Source: Puniceicoccales bacterium (lineage in GTDB: Bacteria > Verrucomicrobiota > Verrucomicrobiia > Opitutales > UBA953). From it: 46,672 nucleotides of DNA. The position numbers and the translations under genes were made by a program. The notes beneath the pieces were generated by a model. The model did not search any database, had not been told where the DNA came from, and worked only from the letters and a program-made list of their open reading frames with translations. Positions 1 to 9,327 of this stretch are shown in pieces. Each line of letters starts with the position of its first letter. The stretch's first letter is position 1. The stretch is taken from the NCBI GenBank assembly GCA_031256995.1, contig JAIRPL010000005.1, positions 1 to 46,672 of the forward strand, in the 5' to 3' direction.

Positions 1-62
1 CGGCGGCCGCCGCGCCCGCCCCCCGCCGCGCCCGCCGCGGGCGGGGCCGCCCGCCCCCCCCG
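1..62. other. GC-only low-complexity window edge
   Basis: The first 62 bases contain only G and C, in runs of CCG, GCC and poly-C, and the first A is at 63. The reading frame of the following acyltransferase stays open through this tract, but it would encode only Ala, Pro, Arg and Gly. The family has hydrophobic transmembrane sequence at this point. From base 63 onward the translation resembles the family again. I read this as a contig-edge or low-complexity sequencing artefact rather than native coding sequence. Confidence 0.55.
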
Positions 63-80
63 AAAGGGATCGTCGCCTCG

Positions 81-1319
81 ATGCTTTTGTTCAATTTTGG
101 CATCCTGTTTGTGTTCAAATACCTGATGTTCGCCGTGCGAAACATCAACCATCTCACCGGGACAAATCTCACAATCCCCTCCATAGTCCTGCCAATCGGC
201 ATCTCTTTTTTCACTTTTCAGGCCGTCTCGTATGTTCTTGATGTTTATCGCGGAGATGTGAAGGCACAACGCAACCCGGTCAAAGTCGCCCTGTATATCG
301 CCCTGTTTCCGCAACTCGTCGCCGGCCCCATCGTCCGTTACACCGACATCGTGGAGCAGATTGACAGCCGCGAGGAGACCTTTGACTTGTTTTCGGAAGG
401 CGTGGTCCGGTTCATCTGCGGCTTTGCCAAGAAGATGCTTCTGGCCAACCCGCTTGCCATTGTCGCGGACACGGCATTCTCACCCCAATCCGACGGGATG
501 TCCGTGTTGTTTGCATGGCTCGGCGCGCTGGCGTACACCTTCCAAATTTATTACGATTTCTCCGGCTATTCAGACATGGCGATCGGGCTTGGAAAAATGT
601 TTGGATTCAACTTTCGCGAGAACTTCAATCATCCATACATCGCGGGAAGTGTCTCGGATTTTTGGCGGCGCTGGCATGTCTCCCTCTCCTCGTGGTTCCG
701 CGACTACGTTTACTTTCCACTCGGGGGCAGCCGGGTGAAAAGCAAGGCCCGTCTTGTTTTCAACTTGTTTGTCGTCTGGGCGCTGACGGGGGTCTGGCAT
801 GGCGCGAACTGGACATTCATCGCATGGGGAATCTTCTATTTCGTCCTGCTGACATTTGAGAAATTGACAGGCTTGGGTGATGACGAAAAGAAGCGGGGGA
901 GCGCCATCATGGCGACAGGGAACATCAACGAAACCGGCCGCGTGGAGAGGCCGGGTTTTCCCATGCCATTTTTGGCGCGGGGCCTGCGGCATTCCTATGT
1001 CATTCTGGCCGTTGTCTGTGGCTGGGTTATATTCCGCGCCTCCGATCTGGCGCAGGCGTCGCATTATCTCTCCACGATGTTTGGATTGGGAGACGTCCCA
1101 TGGATCAGCCCGCTGGCAATCACCTACTTCAAGGAAACGGTCTATTACTGGATATTCGCGCTGCTGTTTTCCATGCCGGTCATGCGCTGGGCCTCAAAAT
1201 TTCCGATAATGCGTCCGGTGTTGTTTTTACGCCCCATGGCCCTGGTCATCATCCTGGTCATTGGAATATGCTACATGGTCAAGAGCGTGCACAACCCTTT
1301 CATCTATTTCAATTTCTAA
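81..1319 (+). CDS. MBOAT-family O-acyltransferase (AlgI/PatA-like), 5'-truncated
   Basis: An integral-membrane O-acyltransferase that passes acetyl groups across the inner membrane for exopolysaccharide O-acetylation. Family hallmarks are PIGISFFTFQAVSY near the start, FWRRWHVSLSSWFRDY (Phe at residue 194, counted from 81) and TGVWHGANW, whose His240 matches the invariant MBOAT catalytic histidine. Several hydrophobic helices follow, ending just before the stop. Family members are usually about 460-520 residues; this has 412 and begins in the middle of the usual N-terminal membrane region, so roughly 70-100 residues are missing. Codons 63-80 still look like family sequence, so the ATG at 81 is internal and the true start lies outside the window. 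The stop is one base before the ATG of the AlgJ-like gene, implying an operon. Base composition looks less GC-rich than that of genes after 3000. Confidence 0.9.
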   Translation: MLLFNFGILFVFKYLMFAVRNINHLTGTNLTIPSIVLPIGISFFTFQAVSYVLDVYRGDVKAQRNPVKVALYIALFPQLVAGPIVRYTDIVEQIDSREETFDLFSEGVVRFICGFAKKMLLANPLAIVADTAFSPQSDGMSVLFAWLGALAYTFQIYYDFSGYSDMAIGLGKMFGFNFRENFNHPYIAGSVSDFWRRWHVSLSSWFRDYVYFPLGGSRVKSKARLVFNLFVVWALTGVWHGANWTFIAWGIFYFVLLTFEKLTGLGDDEKKRGSAIMATGNINETGRVERPGFPMPFLARGLRHSYVILAVVCGWVIFRASDLAQASHYLSTMFGLGDVPWISPLAITYFKETVYYWIFALLFSMPVMRWASKFPIMRPVLFLRPMALVIILVIGICYMVKSVHNPFIYFNF

Positions 1320-1320
1320 C

Positions 1321-2691
1321 ATGAGAACCAAGGCGGGAGGCAAAGCTTTGCAAGCGGGGAATCGCGTTGTCGCGGTTGCTTTTCTTTTCTTGATCGGCTC
1401 GCTCAACGCGCCGGTAAGTTATCTTTTGTACCGGGTGAAAAACGCGGTGGAACCACCGCAATCCACTGAGAATATCTTGTTTGGAGATGATAAAATCAAG
1501 GTGGAGAATGTCGCAAAAGCGGAAGAGGTTAAGGAGAAAAACATCCCGCGACAGAAAACGATGCGTCATGAGATCATGAGGATCATGGGAAAACTGAAAA
1601 GATCCGAAATTGACACCGCTGTGAAAAAAAATCAATTGGCGCATTCGCAGTGCATTGAGATCCATGGGCTTCTCCAACGCTTGATGGGAAAGCGGATCCT
1701 ATGGGACGCAGACCCGGATCTGACCCAATACAAGACAATCACCGGACAACTTTTGTGGCGGCGTGAAATTCCAAGGGACACGATCGAGGATCGCGCCGAA
1801 TTCCTCATGGAATTGCAGGATTACCTGAAGTCGAAAAAGATAAATTTCCTCTATGTCCAAGTCCCTGGAAAATGCAAACCGGGACACGATGAAATTCTTC
1901 CAGGAATCACCGATCCATTCAACCGGCAACAGGATCATTTTCTCCGCTCGCTTCGGGAAAGAAATGTTCCTTTCCTGGATCTTCGCGAAGAAATGCTCAA
2001 GGATGGGATGGATTGGGAAAAGGCATTTTACAAGACAGACCTCCACTGGACGATGGAAACGGCCCTTTGGGCTTGGGGAAAGACGGCATCGTTCATCGCC
2101 GGAAACATTTCCTCTTTTCGTTTGAAGGAAAACATTCCTGACAAGAACTATAAAATGGTCGATCTCGGAAATTTCCTGGGCTGCATAGGCCGCCGAATCG
2201 GATATTTGTATTCAGGAGAGGATCCATTCCGATATCCCGTGCCTGATTTTCCTCTGCGATTAACCAATTCAATCGTCACAATGTCGGACGGACGCCCCCA
2301 AAAGGGCATTCCAAACAAACGCGACACTTTTGAAAAAATCACCCCCATACCGGAAGAACTAAAAAGCCTCTACTCCTTGTATGATTGGATCAACCCCAAT
2401 GTCGCCTATCGGAACACCATCAATGAGTTTGGGAGTGGGAATATTTTGTTGCTGCACGACTCCTTCGGCACTCCTTTTTCCCGTTACGCCTCGCTCCACG
2501 CACGGAGAACGGCGGAACTTGACCTGCGGAACTTCACAAAATTCTCACTGGTTGATTTTCTCAAGGAAAACCAATTTGACATCGTCATCATGATATCGGC
2601 GAATATAGGTAATGGTTCGTTGTACTGCGTTCCCCACTACATGAAGGACAGCCCTTTCCGCCAAGAGATAGCCGTGCGGGCGGCAAAGTGA
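1321..2691 (+). CDS. AlgJ/AlgX-like (DHHW/SGNH-type) putative polysaccharide O-acetyltransferase
   Basis: A 456-residue protein with an N-terminal membrane anchor (about residues 16-36) followed by a periplasmic domain. KTDLHW, with Asp240 and His242, matches the Asp-x-His-Trp signature of AlgJ/AlgX/AlgV, and LLLHDSFGTPF places the likely nucleophile Ser381 in a GDSF-like block. In that family the Ser-His-Asp triad transfers acetyl groups supplied by an MBOAT partner onto a sugar polymer. The MBOAT gene lies directly upstream with one base between stop and start, which supports the pairing. An ATG at 1261 would extend the frame by 20 residues inside the MBOAT gene; I chose 1321 because the leader-like membrane segment follows directly. 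The gene is visibly AT-richer than those downstream, suggesting separate ancestry. The substrate polymer cannot be told from the sequence. Confidence 0.82.
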   Translation: MRTKAGGKALQAGNRVVAVAFLFLIGSLNAPVSYLLYRVKNAVEPPQSTENILFGDDKIKVENVAKAEEVKEKNIPRQKTMRHEIMRIMGKLKRSEIDTAVKKNQLAHSQCIEIHGLLQRLMGKRILWDADPDLTQYKTITGQLLWRREIPRDTIEDRAEFLMELQDYLKSKKINFLYVQVPGKCKPGHDEILPGITDPFNRQQDHFLRSLRERNVPFLDLREEMLKDGMDWEKAFYKTDLHWTMETALWAWGKTASFIAGNISSFRLKENIPDKNYKMVDLGNFLGCIGRRIGYLYSGEDPFRYPVPDFPLRLTNSIVTMSDGRPQKGIPNKRDTFEKITPIPEELKSLYSLYDWINPNVAYRNTINEFGSGNILLLHDSFGTPFSRYASLHARRTAELDLRNFTKFSLVDFLKENQFDIVIMISANIGNGSLYCVPHYMKDSPFRQEIAVRAAK

Positions 2692-3007
2692 AATATTCTC
2701 ACATGGCGTGATTCGCAAAAAGGCCCGCGGCTCTTGCGCGCATCAAGGACGGCGAAAAAACGGAATGCTTCCCACCTCTTTTGACAGGGTGTCTCCGCGT
2801 TTTTTTCGGACCGGGCACGGCACGTGTTCAGACTGGGCAATGCGACTGTGAAAATTCACGCCGCCAGGTCACCCCATCACGCCCCGCGTTTTCTTTGGCC
2901 ACCGGTTGGCCATCGTCATCCGTTTTCCGCGCACACGTGAAACCGCCCGCCCCGCGCCCGCCGCTTTCGTCATTGCCCACGGGAGGGGGCCGCTTTTTTT
3001 TCCGCGC
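2692..3007. other. intergenic, no gene seen
   Basis: A 316-base gap between the acetyltransferase stop and the chosen aldose epimerase start. A short in-frame extension of the epimerase (from 2906) is open here, but its residues are Arg/Pro-rich and unlike the family. I see no convincing hairpin terminator or promoter hexamers. Confidence 0.4.
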
Positions 3008-4114
3008 ATGTCTTTCACGAATTCCAACGCGACGTCGTCCAAACCTCCCGCCGTGGGCGTGCAACCTTGGGGCAGGCTTCTGGACGGGCGCGAGGCCGCG
3101 CTCTACACCCTCGACAACGGCAACGGATTGCGCGTGAGGGCCAGCAACCACGGCGCAACCCTCGTCAGCATCGAGGCGCCTGACAGGAATGGGGCCGTTG
3201 CCGACGTGGTTCTTGGCTATGACACCCCCGCCGGATACGCCGCAGGCAGTTCCTACTTTGGCGCCGTCGTCGGGCGCGTCGCCAACCGTGTCGCCAACGC
3301 ACGGTTTTCGCTCGACGGCACCACGCACACCCTCGACGCCAACAACACGCCCGGCGGCATCCCCTGCTCCTTGCACGGCGGAAACGACGGTTTTGACCGC
3401 CGCCTGTGGAGCGCCACCGTGCTCCCCGGAGACCACCCCGCGCTGCTTCTCAGGCTGACCAGCCCCGACGGCGACGGGGGATACCCTGGAAAGCTGGATG
3501 TCTCGGTCACCTACATCCTCCTATCCGAGAACATCTTGCGCGTGGATTACACGGCCGTGACCGACAGGCCCACGCCCGTCAATCTCAGTCAGCACACCTA
3601 TTGGAACCTCTCCGGCGAAGGCAGCGGCACGATCCTCAACCACCGGCTTCGCCTCGCGGCATCGCATTACACCCCCGTCAACGCCGGCCTCATCCCGACA
3701 GGAAAAATCGTCCCTGTCGCCAACACCCCCTTTGATTTCACGCAATCCCGCGACATTGGCGAACGCATCCATGCCGACGACACCCAGCTCGCGTATGGCG
3801 GCGGCTATGACCACAATTGGGTGCTCGACGGCCCGCCGGAGGGCGACATCCGTTTCGCCGCCGAGGTCTGGGATCCGGCCAGCGGGCGTGTCCTGACCCT
3901 CTTCACCAACGAGCCGGGCATCCAGTTTTACAGCGGCAATTTTCTGGACGGCGCGCCGGGCAAGGGCGCCAAACCCTATGGCCACCGCAGCGGCCTTGCC
4001 CTCGAAACGCAGCATTTCCCCGACTCGCCCAACCAGCCGGCCTTTCCGAGCGTCATCCTGCGCCCGGGCGAACGCTTCACCAGCCGCACGGAATTCCGTT
4101 TTTCCACCCGCTGA
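3008..4114 (+). CDS. galM: aldose 1-epimerase (galactose mutarotase)
   Basis: Cytosolic enzyme interconverting alpha and beta anomers of aldohexoses such as galactose and glucose. The 368-residue reading shows the GalM signatures in order: NHGATL near the N-terminus, NRVANARF, a CSLHGGNDGFDRR block, SQHTYWNL with catalytic His196, YDHNWVL, and ALETQHFPDSPN with Glu333 as the expected general base. Length is normal for the family (about 340-390). The frame is open to an ATG at 2906, but I chose the ATG at 3008 because the extra 34 residues are not family-like. It has a long leader to the upstream exopolysaccharide genes and is followed 48 bases later by rsmD. Function is well supported; a role in supplying sugars for the neighbouring polysaccharide genes is only inference. 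Confidence 0.92.
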   Translation: MSFTNSNATSSKPPAVGVQPWGRLLDGREAALYTLDNGNGLRVRASNHGATLVSIEAPDRNGAVADVVLGYDTPAGYAAGSSYFGAVVGRVANRVANARFSLDGTTHTLDANNTPGGIPCSLHGGNDGFDRRLWSATVLPGDHPALLLRLTSPDGDGGYPGKLDVSVTYILLSENILRVDYTAVTDRPTPVNLSQHTYWNLSGEGSGTILNHRLRLAASHYTPVNAGLIPTGKIVPVANTPFDFTQSRDIGERIHADDTQLAYGGGYDHNWVLDGPPEGDIRFAAEVWDPASGRVLTLFTNEPGIQFYSGNFLDGAPGKGAKPYGHRSGLALETQHFPDSPNQPAFPSVILRPGERFTSRTEFRFSTR

Positions 4115-4162
4115 AATCGCGCGAAAAACCACCGCGCCGCGCACCCCGCAACAGCACCCATC

Positions 4163-4804
4163 ATGCGAATCACCGGAGGCCTGGCCCGGGGCATCCCGTT
4201 GCGCCTTCCTGCCCGGGGCGAAATCCGCCCCGCCACGGACTACCTTCGCGAGGCCGTCTTCTCCTCGCTTGGCGCCTTTGTGGAGGGCGCGCGCGTGCTG
4301 GACTTGTTCTCCGGGACCGGCGCCTACGGCCTTGAGGCCCTCAGCCGGGGTTCCGGCGCCGTCACTTTCGTCGAAAAAAATCCGGCCGCCATCGCCGCCG
4401 TGCGCGCCAACGCCAGCGCCGTTCAGAAAGCGATCCTCTCCGCGGCAAGTCACGGCAAAAAGCCGGCCGCCCCGTGCGCGGATGCCGCCCCCCCCCTTCC
4501 CCGCGCCAACCCCGCGCCCGCCCCCGCCTGCGACTTCATCCAACAAGACGCCCTGCGCTGGGCGCCGCCCACGGAGGAAACCTACGATCTCCTCTTTTGC
4601 GATCCCCCGTGGCGCCTCTGGGAGGACGAGGCGGCCTCCATTCCTGAAAAGCTCGCCCATTGGGCAAGGACGGGGCCGGATTCGCGAATCATTCTCGAAG
4701 GCCCTGCGGAGTGGCAGCCCAGGCTCCCTCCCGCCTGGCGCGAGCACCGCCGTCTCGCCAAAGGCAAGGGCCAGCCCTCCGCCATTCTCCTGCGCCCCGC
4801 CTAA
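4163..4804 (+). CDS. rsmD: 16S rRNA (guanine(966)-N(2))-methyltransferase RsmD
   Basis: SAM-dependent methyltransferase that modifies G966 of 16S rRNA during 30S assembly. The start MRITGGLARG, then RPATDYLREAVFSSL (the family has RPTTDRVREALF), motif I LDLFSGTGAYGLEALSRG, VTFVEKN and the catalytic motif IV DPPW (Asp147) are all in the expected order. At 213 residues it is slightly longer than usual. The excess lies in an Ala/Pro-rich insert around residues 96-120, between two strands of the Rossmann fold, similar in flavour to the inserts in the dehydratase gene downstream. The stop is 8 bases before the likely start of the aminotransferase gene. Confidence 0.92.
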   Translation: MRITGGLARGIPLRLPARGEIRPATDYLREAVFSSLGAFVEGARVLDLFSGTGAYGLEALSRGSGAVTFVEKNPAAIAAVRANASAVQKAILSAASHGKKPAAPCADAAPPLPRANPAPAPACDFIQQDALRWAPPTEETYDLLFCDPPWRLWEDEAASIPEKLAHWARTGPDSRIILEGPAEWQPRLPPAWREHRRLAKGKGQPSAILLRPA

Positions 4805-4812
4805 AAGCGGAC

Positions 4813-5991
4813 TTGCCATTCTCCAACCACGAATTATTCAGTCAGGAATTGGACATTTCACAACGCATCTATCTGTCGCCACCACATTTGAGCGGCGAGG
4901 AACAGGGTTTTGTACGGGAAGCCTTTGACACCAACTGGGTTGCGCCGCTCGGCCCCAATGTTGAATCCTTTGAGCGCGAGGTTTGCGAATCCACGGGAGC
5001 GAAGGCCGCGGTCGCGCTGTCATCGGGCACGGCGGCGATACACCTTGCCCTGCGCCTTCTGGGAGTCGGGCCGGGTGACATTGTCGTCTGCCAATCCCTC
5101 ACATTTGCCGCCTCGGCCAATCCCATACTCTATCAAGGGGCCGTTCCGTTCTTCGTGGACAGCGAGGAAGCCAGCTGGAACCTCTGCCCGAATCTCCTCG
5201 ACGAGGCGCTCTCAAGGCTCGCCGCCAAAGGCACCCCCGCCAAAGCCGTCATCTCGGTGGACATCCTTGGGCAGTGCGCCGATTACGACAATTTGCGCAC
5301 CGTCTGTGCCCGCCACAACGTCCCCCTCGTGCAGGATGCCGCCGAGGCCATGGGTTCCACGCACCGGGGCGTCGCGGCGGGCCGCCAGGGCGCGTTTGGC
5401 ATCTACTCCTTCAACGGCAACAAAATCATCACCACATCCGGCGGCGGGATGCTTCTTGGCGACGACCCGGAAAGCATCGCGCGCGCGCGTTTCCTCGCCA
5501 CGCAAGCCCGCGACCCCGCGCCGCACTACCAGCACACCACCTTTGGCTACAATTACCGCCTCAGCAATGTGCTTGCCGGCATCGGGCGCGGCCAGCTGCG
5601 CGTGCTTGGCGCCCGTGTGGCCGCGCGGCGCGCCAACGAACGCCTCTACCGGGAATTGCTGGCCGGCATCCCCGGCGTGGAGTTCATGCCGGAGGCGCCC
5701 TGGGGGATTTCCAACCGCTGGCTCACGCACATCCAGATCGATGCCACGAAAACCCCCCGCAACGCCACCAGCGAGGACGCGCGCCTCGCCCTTGAGGCCC
5801 GGAACATCGAGAGCCGCCCGCTTTGGAAACCCCTTCACGCCCAACCCGTGTTCGCCGCCGCGCCAACCCTCCTTAACGGCGTCGCCGACAGGCTTTTTGA
5901 GCGCGGCCTGAGCCTGCCCTCCGGCTCCGCCCTCACCCCGCCGGAAATCGCCCGCGTCGCCGCGGTCATTCGCGAAACCCTCGCCGGTTAG
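4813..5991 (+). CDS. DegT/DnrJ/EryC1-family PLP aminotransferase (nucleotide-sugar aminotransferase)
   Basis: A fold-type I pyridoxal-phosphate enzyme that transaminates keto-sugar nucleotides for cell-surface polysaccharides. Typical blocks are YLSPPHLSGEE at the N-terminus, SSGTAAIHLALRLLG, LTFAASANPI, VQDAAEAMGS and SFNGNKIITTSGGGM, in which Lys204 (counted from the TTG at 4813) is the Schiff-base lysine. The C-terminal half has the usual FGYNYRLSNVLAGIGRGQL stretch. Length, about 390 residues, is right. The start is uncertain: no ATG lies near the family N-terminus. TTG at 4813 or 4849 would both fit, while the ATG at 4660 would overlap rsmD by 145 bases and add non-family residues. It probably works with the dehydratase at 6100, which makes the 4-keto sugars such enzymes use. 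Confidence 0.88.
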   Translation: MPFSNHELFSQELDISQRIYLSPPHLSGEEQGFVREAFDTNWVAPLGPNVESFEREVCESTGAKAAVALSSGTAAIHLALRLLGVGPGDIVVCQSLTFAASANPILYQGAVPFFVDSEEASWNLCPNLLDEALSRLAAKGTPAKAVISVDILGQCADYDNLRTVCARHNVPLVQDAAEAMGSTHRGVAAGRQGAFGIYSFNGNKIITTSGGGMLLGDDPESIARARFLATQARDPAPHYQHTTFGYNYRLSNVLAGIGRGQLRVLGARVAARRANERLYRELLAGIPGVEFMPEAPWGISNRWLTHIQIDATKTPRNATSEDARLALEARNIESRPLWKPLHAQPVFAAAPTLLNGVADRLFERGLSLPSGSALTPPEIARVAAVIRETLAG

Positions 5992-6099
5992 GCCCGGCCG
6001 GCCGGCCCGATACGCCCGGCGTGTCCCGGCGCACCCGTCCCCCGTCACTCCCCCCGGCGCCGTCCCCAAGCACAATTTCCAACCACAAAACCACGCCAC

Positions 6100-8391
6100 A
6101 TGCGCCTTCTCGCCCATTTCTTCAGCCACAATTCCCTGTGCCGTTTCGCCATCCTCACCCTGCTTTACGGGCTGGCCCTCTCCGTCGCCCTCTTTCTCGC
6201 ATTCAGCATCCGTTTCTACGGGCATGACGAATGGGACGAATGGTCCCTGCGCTTCATCTTCACGGGCATGTGGCTCGTCCCCCTGCAGATCGTCATTCTC
6301 GCCGCCCACCGGCACTTTTCGGGGATGCTCGGCTATTTTCGGATGCCCGAGCTTTGGCGCCTCGTCCGCGCCATGACATTGGCGACATTCCTGGCCTTCG
6401 CCTGCTCCTACGTCAGCGGCGAAATGCATGTGCTGGAGCGTGGCAGGACACAGTCCATCGCCGAATGGTTTGCCAACCTCCTGCGCCTGGATCACATCAC
6501 GCCTCCCGCAAACGCCCCTGCAAACAATCCCTCCGCGCAACCCGGCACCCCCGAGGCCCGAAAAAACCCCGCCATCCACACCCCCCCGGGCGAGGCGCCG
6601 ATCCACACGGAATCAAGTGACGCTGCATCAACAACATCCGTCTGGAAATCCGCCCAGGAGATCCTCCCAAAAAGCCAATCCGGCGCAATCCCCGGCACGG
6701 CAGGCCGCCTCACCCCCTACCTCGTCATCCTCGTGGACGCCCTCCTGTCCTTCCTGTTCATCTGCACCCTGCGCGTCGCCTTCCGCACCGCCCACAACAT
6801 CAAAAACAGCCGCAACGACGCGCAAATCAACAAGACAAGCCCCATCAAGCGCATGGCCATCCTTGGCGCCGGCGACGTCGGCGCCGCCCTTGCCGCGGAC
6901 TGGCTCGCGCGCCCCGGCCTGCGCCGCCTGCCCGTCGTGTTTCTCGACGACAACGAGGCCAAGCACAGCTTCCGGATTCACAACATCCCCGTCGTGGGCC
7001 GCATCGCGGACCTCGCCACCGTCAAGCAGCAGTACCACATAGACGAAATCGTCATCGCCATCGGCGCCCCCAGCCCGCGCCGCCTCAGCGAAGTCGCCGC
7101 CCTGGCCCGTGAAAACGGCCTGCGCGCCGAGATCGTCCCCTCCCTCATCGAACTGGCCAGCGGCCAGGCCCGGGCAAGCCGCATCCGGCCCGTCGAGATC
7201 CAGGACCTTCTGGGCCGTGACCAGATCTCCCTGGACAACGCCGCCATCGGCTCCCTCATTCGCGGCAAGACCGTGCTCGTCACCGGCGCCGGCGGCAGCA
7301 TCGGCGGCGAGCTTTGCCGCCAGATCGCGGCCCGGAACCCGGGGTGCCTCCTCCTCGTCGAACGCTGCGAGGTGCAGCTCTTCAAGATCGAGCAGGCCCT
7401 TGCCGAGACCAGCCTTGGCGGCAGCGTCCAACCCATCCTGGGCGACATCACCGACGAGGCCCGGATGCGCCACATCCTCTCCCTTCACAAGCCCGACATC
7501 ATCTTCCATGCCGCCGCCCACAAGCACGTCCCCCTCATGGAACGGCAACCCTGGGAGGCCATCCGCAACAACACCCTTGGCACACGCCTCCTCATCGAAC
7601 TGGCCGTCGAGTACGGCGTCGCCCGCTTCATCCTCATTTCAACCGACAAGGCCATCAACCCGACCTCCGTCATGGGAGCCACCAAGCGCATGGCCGAGAT
7701 CTACCTGCAAGCCCGCCAGACCACCATCCCTGCGGAAACGCCCCACCCCGCCCCGCCCGCCCAGGCTGCGGCGCAGGGCGCAACCCCGCGCGAGACGGCG
7801 GATGGAAACCCAAAAACATCCGATGCCGCCACCGCCCCATCCCCCCCCGTCCCGCGCACCCGCCTCATGGCCGTCCGTTTCGGCAACGTCCTTGGCTCCT
7901 CCGGCAGTGTTGTCCCCATTTTCAGCCGGCAAATTGCCAATGGCGGCCCCGTGCGCGTCACGCACCCCGACGTCACCCGCTACTTCATGACCATCCCCGA
8001 GGCCGTGGGCCTTGTCCTCCAGTGCGCCGTTCTTGGCAAGGGCGGCGAGATATTCGTCCTCAACATGGGGAAACCCGTCAAAATCGCCGAGCTTGCCCGC
8101 CAGATGATAGAACTCAGCAACCTGCGCCCCGACATCGACATCGCCATTGAATACACCGGCCTGCGCCCAGGGGAAAAACTCTACGAGGAGCTGCGCTACA
8201 CCGAGGAGGCCCACGCCCCCACGACCCATGCCGACATCATGCGCTTCACCCCCTCCCACCCCGACGATCTGGCTCTCATCACGAACTCGTTGTCCCTCTT
8301 CACCTCCAACATTTACGGGAATTCCGCCAATGACCTCAAACTCGCCATCAAGAAAATAGTCCCCGAATACCACCCCTACCTCGCCGAATAA
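6100..8391 (+). CDS. membrane-bound CapD/FlaA1/WbpM-type nucleotide-sugar 4,6-dehydratase/epimerase
   Basis: A 763-residue polysaccharide-biosynthesis protein. Four transmembrane helices are visible (about residues 9-33, 48-66, 86-104 and 206-228). A first Rossmann region starts at MAILGAGDVGAALAADW, followed by the extended SDR domain with TGAGGSIGGEL (Thr395) and the catalytic pair S514-TDK and MGATK (Lys529), the arrangement of UDP-GlcNAc 4,6-dehydratases of the PglF/WbpM group rather than classical YxxxK enzymes. RPGEKLYEEL closes the domain. Oddities are two Pro/Ala/Thr-rich insertions: about residues 137-202 between membrane helices 3 and 4, and about 543-588 just after the active-site helix. 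Family members are usually 600-680 residues, so the inserts explain the extra length. It likely supplies the keto-sugar substrate for the DegT-family enzyme upstream. Confidence 0.9.
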   Translation: MRLLAHFFSHNSLCRFAILTLLYGLALSVALFLAFSIRFYGHDEWDEWSLRFIFTGMWLVPLQIVILAAHRHFSGMLGYFRMPELWRLVRAMTLATFLAFACSYVSGEMHVLERGRTQSIAEWFANLLRLDHITPPANAPANNPSAQPGTPEARKNPAIHTPPGEAPIHTESSDAASTTSVWKSAQEILPKSQSGAIPGTAGRLTPYLVILVDALLSFLFICTLRVAFRTAHNIKNSRNDAQINKTSPIKRMAILGAGDVGAALAADWLARPGLRRLPVVFLDDNEAKHSFRIHNIPVVGRIADLATVKQQYHIDEIVIAIGAPSPRRLSEVAALARENGLRAEIVPSLIELASGQARASRIRPVEIQDLLGRDQISLDNAAIGSLIRGKTVLVTGAGGSIGGELCRQIAARNPGCLLLVERCEVQLFKIEQALAETSLGGSVQPILGDITDEARMRHILSLHKPDIIFHAAAHKHVPLMERQPWEAIRNNTLGTRLLIELAVEYGVARFILISTDKAINPTSVMGATKRMAEIYLQARQTTIPAETPHPAPPAQAAAQGATPRETADGNPKTSDAATAPSPPVPRTRLMAVRFGNVLGSSGSVVPIFSRQIANGGPVRVTHPDVTRYFMTIPEAVGLVLQCAVLGKGGEIFVLNMGKPVKIAELARQMIELSNLRPDIDIAIEYTGLRPGEKLYEELRYTEEAHAPTTHADIMRFTPSHPDDLALITNSLSLFTSNIYGNSANDLKLAIKKIVPEYHPYLAE

Positions 8392-8461
8392 AGGCCCCGC
8401 CGCCGCTTCCAACTCGCCTTGGGGGTGAAAATCGATTCCCTGCGACGCCTTTCACGCAATC

Positions 8462-9199
8462 ATGCTCCTTATTCGCCCTGACAATCGCGAAGCCGCGCAA
8501 CTTCGTCCCATCAGTTTCCAGCCCGGGATCGCGCCAAACGCCGCCGGCTCCGTGCTCGCCGCCTATGGCAACACCCGTGTCATCTGCGCGGCAACCCTCG
8601 AAAACAAGGTCCCGCCCTGGATGAAACAACAGGGCATCAAGGGTGGATGGCTGACCGCCGAGTACTCCCTCCTCCCCTACTCAACCCAGGACCGGAAACA
8701 ACGCGACATCGCGAAGGGAAAACTCGACGGGCGCACCGTCGAGATCCAGCGCCTCATCGGACGTTCCCTCCGCGCCGTGCTCGACCTCGAAAAACTCGAC
8801 GGATACACGCTCTGGGTGGACTGCGACGTGCTCCAGGCCGACGGCGGCACGCGCACGGCCTCCATCTCCGGCGCCTATGTCGCCGCGCAAATCGCTGTCC
8901 GCAAACTACTTGCCTCCGGAAAAATCAAGGAGTCCCCTTTTGTTGACAGTGTCGCCGCCATCAGCGCCGGGATCTATCAGGACTCCCCCGTGCTCGATCT
9001 CAACTATCTTGAGGACAAGGATGCCTCCGTTGACGCCAACATCGTGATGACCGGGAGCGGCAAGTTTGTTGAGGTCCAAAGCTCCGGCGAGGAAGCCACT
9101 TTTTCCGCCAAGGAACTCGAGGAAATCATCGCGCTGGCCCGCACCGGCCTCGCCACGATATTCAAACTCCAGCAGGAGACCCTCGCCCAATTCCCATGA
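8462..9199 (+). CDS. rph: ribonuclease PH
   Basis: A phosphorolytic 3'-to-5' exoribonuclease that trims tRNA 3' ends and makes nucleoside diphosphates; active as a hexameric ring. The 245-residue protein shows RPDNREAAQLRP at the start, AEYSLLPYSTQDRKQRD, the GRTVEIQRLIGRSLRA block, WVDCDVLQADGGTRTASISGAY and the C-terminal TGSGKFVEVQSSGEEATFS. These are the standard RNase PH motifs in standard order and spacing, including the phosphate-binding GGTR. Length is typical. It is the last plus-strand gene before the convergent giant surface-protein gene, separated by about 130 bases. Confidence 0.96.
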   Translation: MLLIRPDNREAAQLRPISFQPGIAPNAAGSVLAAYGNTRVICAATLENKVPPWMKQQGIKGGWLTAEYSLLPYSTQDRKQRDIAKGKLDGRTVEIQRLIGRSLRAVLDLEKLDGYTLWVDCDVLQADGGTRTASISGAYVAAQIAVRKLLASGKIKESPFVDSVAAISAGIYQDSPVLDLNYLEDKDASVDANIVMTGSGKFVEVQSSGEEATFSAKELEEIIALARTGLATIFKLQQETLAQFP

Positions 9200-9327
9200 C
9201 CGGCGCCCCGTCCCGCGCAGGATCCTGAAAAAACCGGGCGCACGCGACGTTTCGCGACGGAATGCCGTGTGGATGCCAAGCCTCCTGCCGCTGAACGCGG
9301 ACGCGAGGCGCGGGCAAAGGGAAGTCC

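Noticed and set aside
3521..4819. A 432-codon minus-strand frame across galM and rsmD
   Set aside because: It spans two recognised genes on the opposite strand and has no recognisable domains.
9243..9256. Hairpin CGCGA-CGTT-TCGCG between convergent rph and the giant gene, as a terminator
   Set aside because: The stem is only five base pairs and no T-run follows on either strand.
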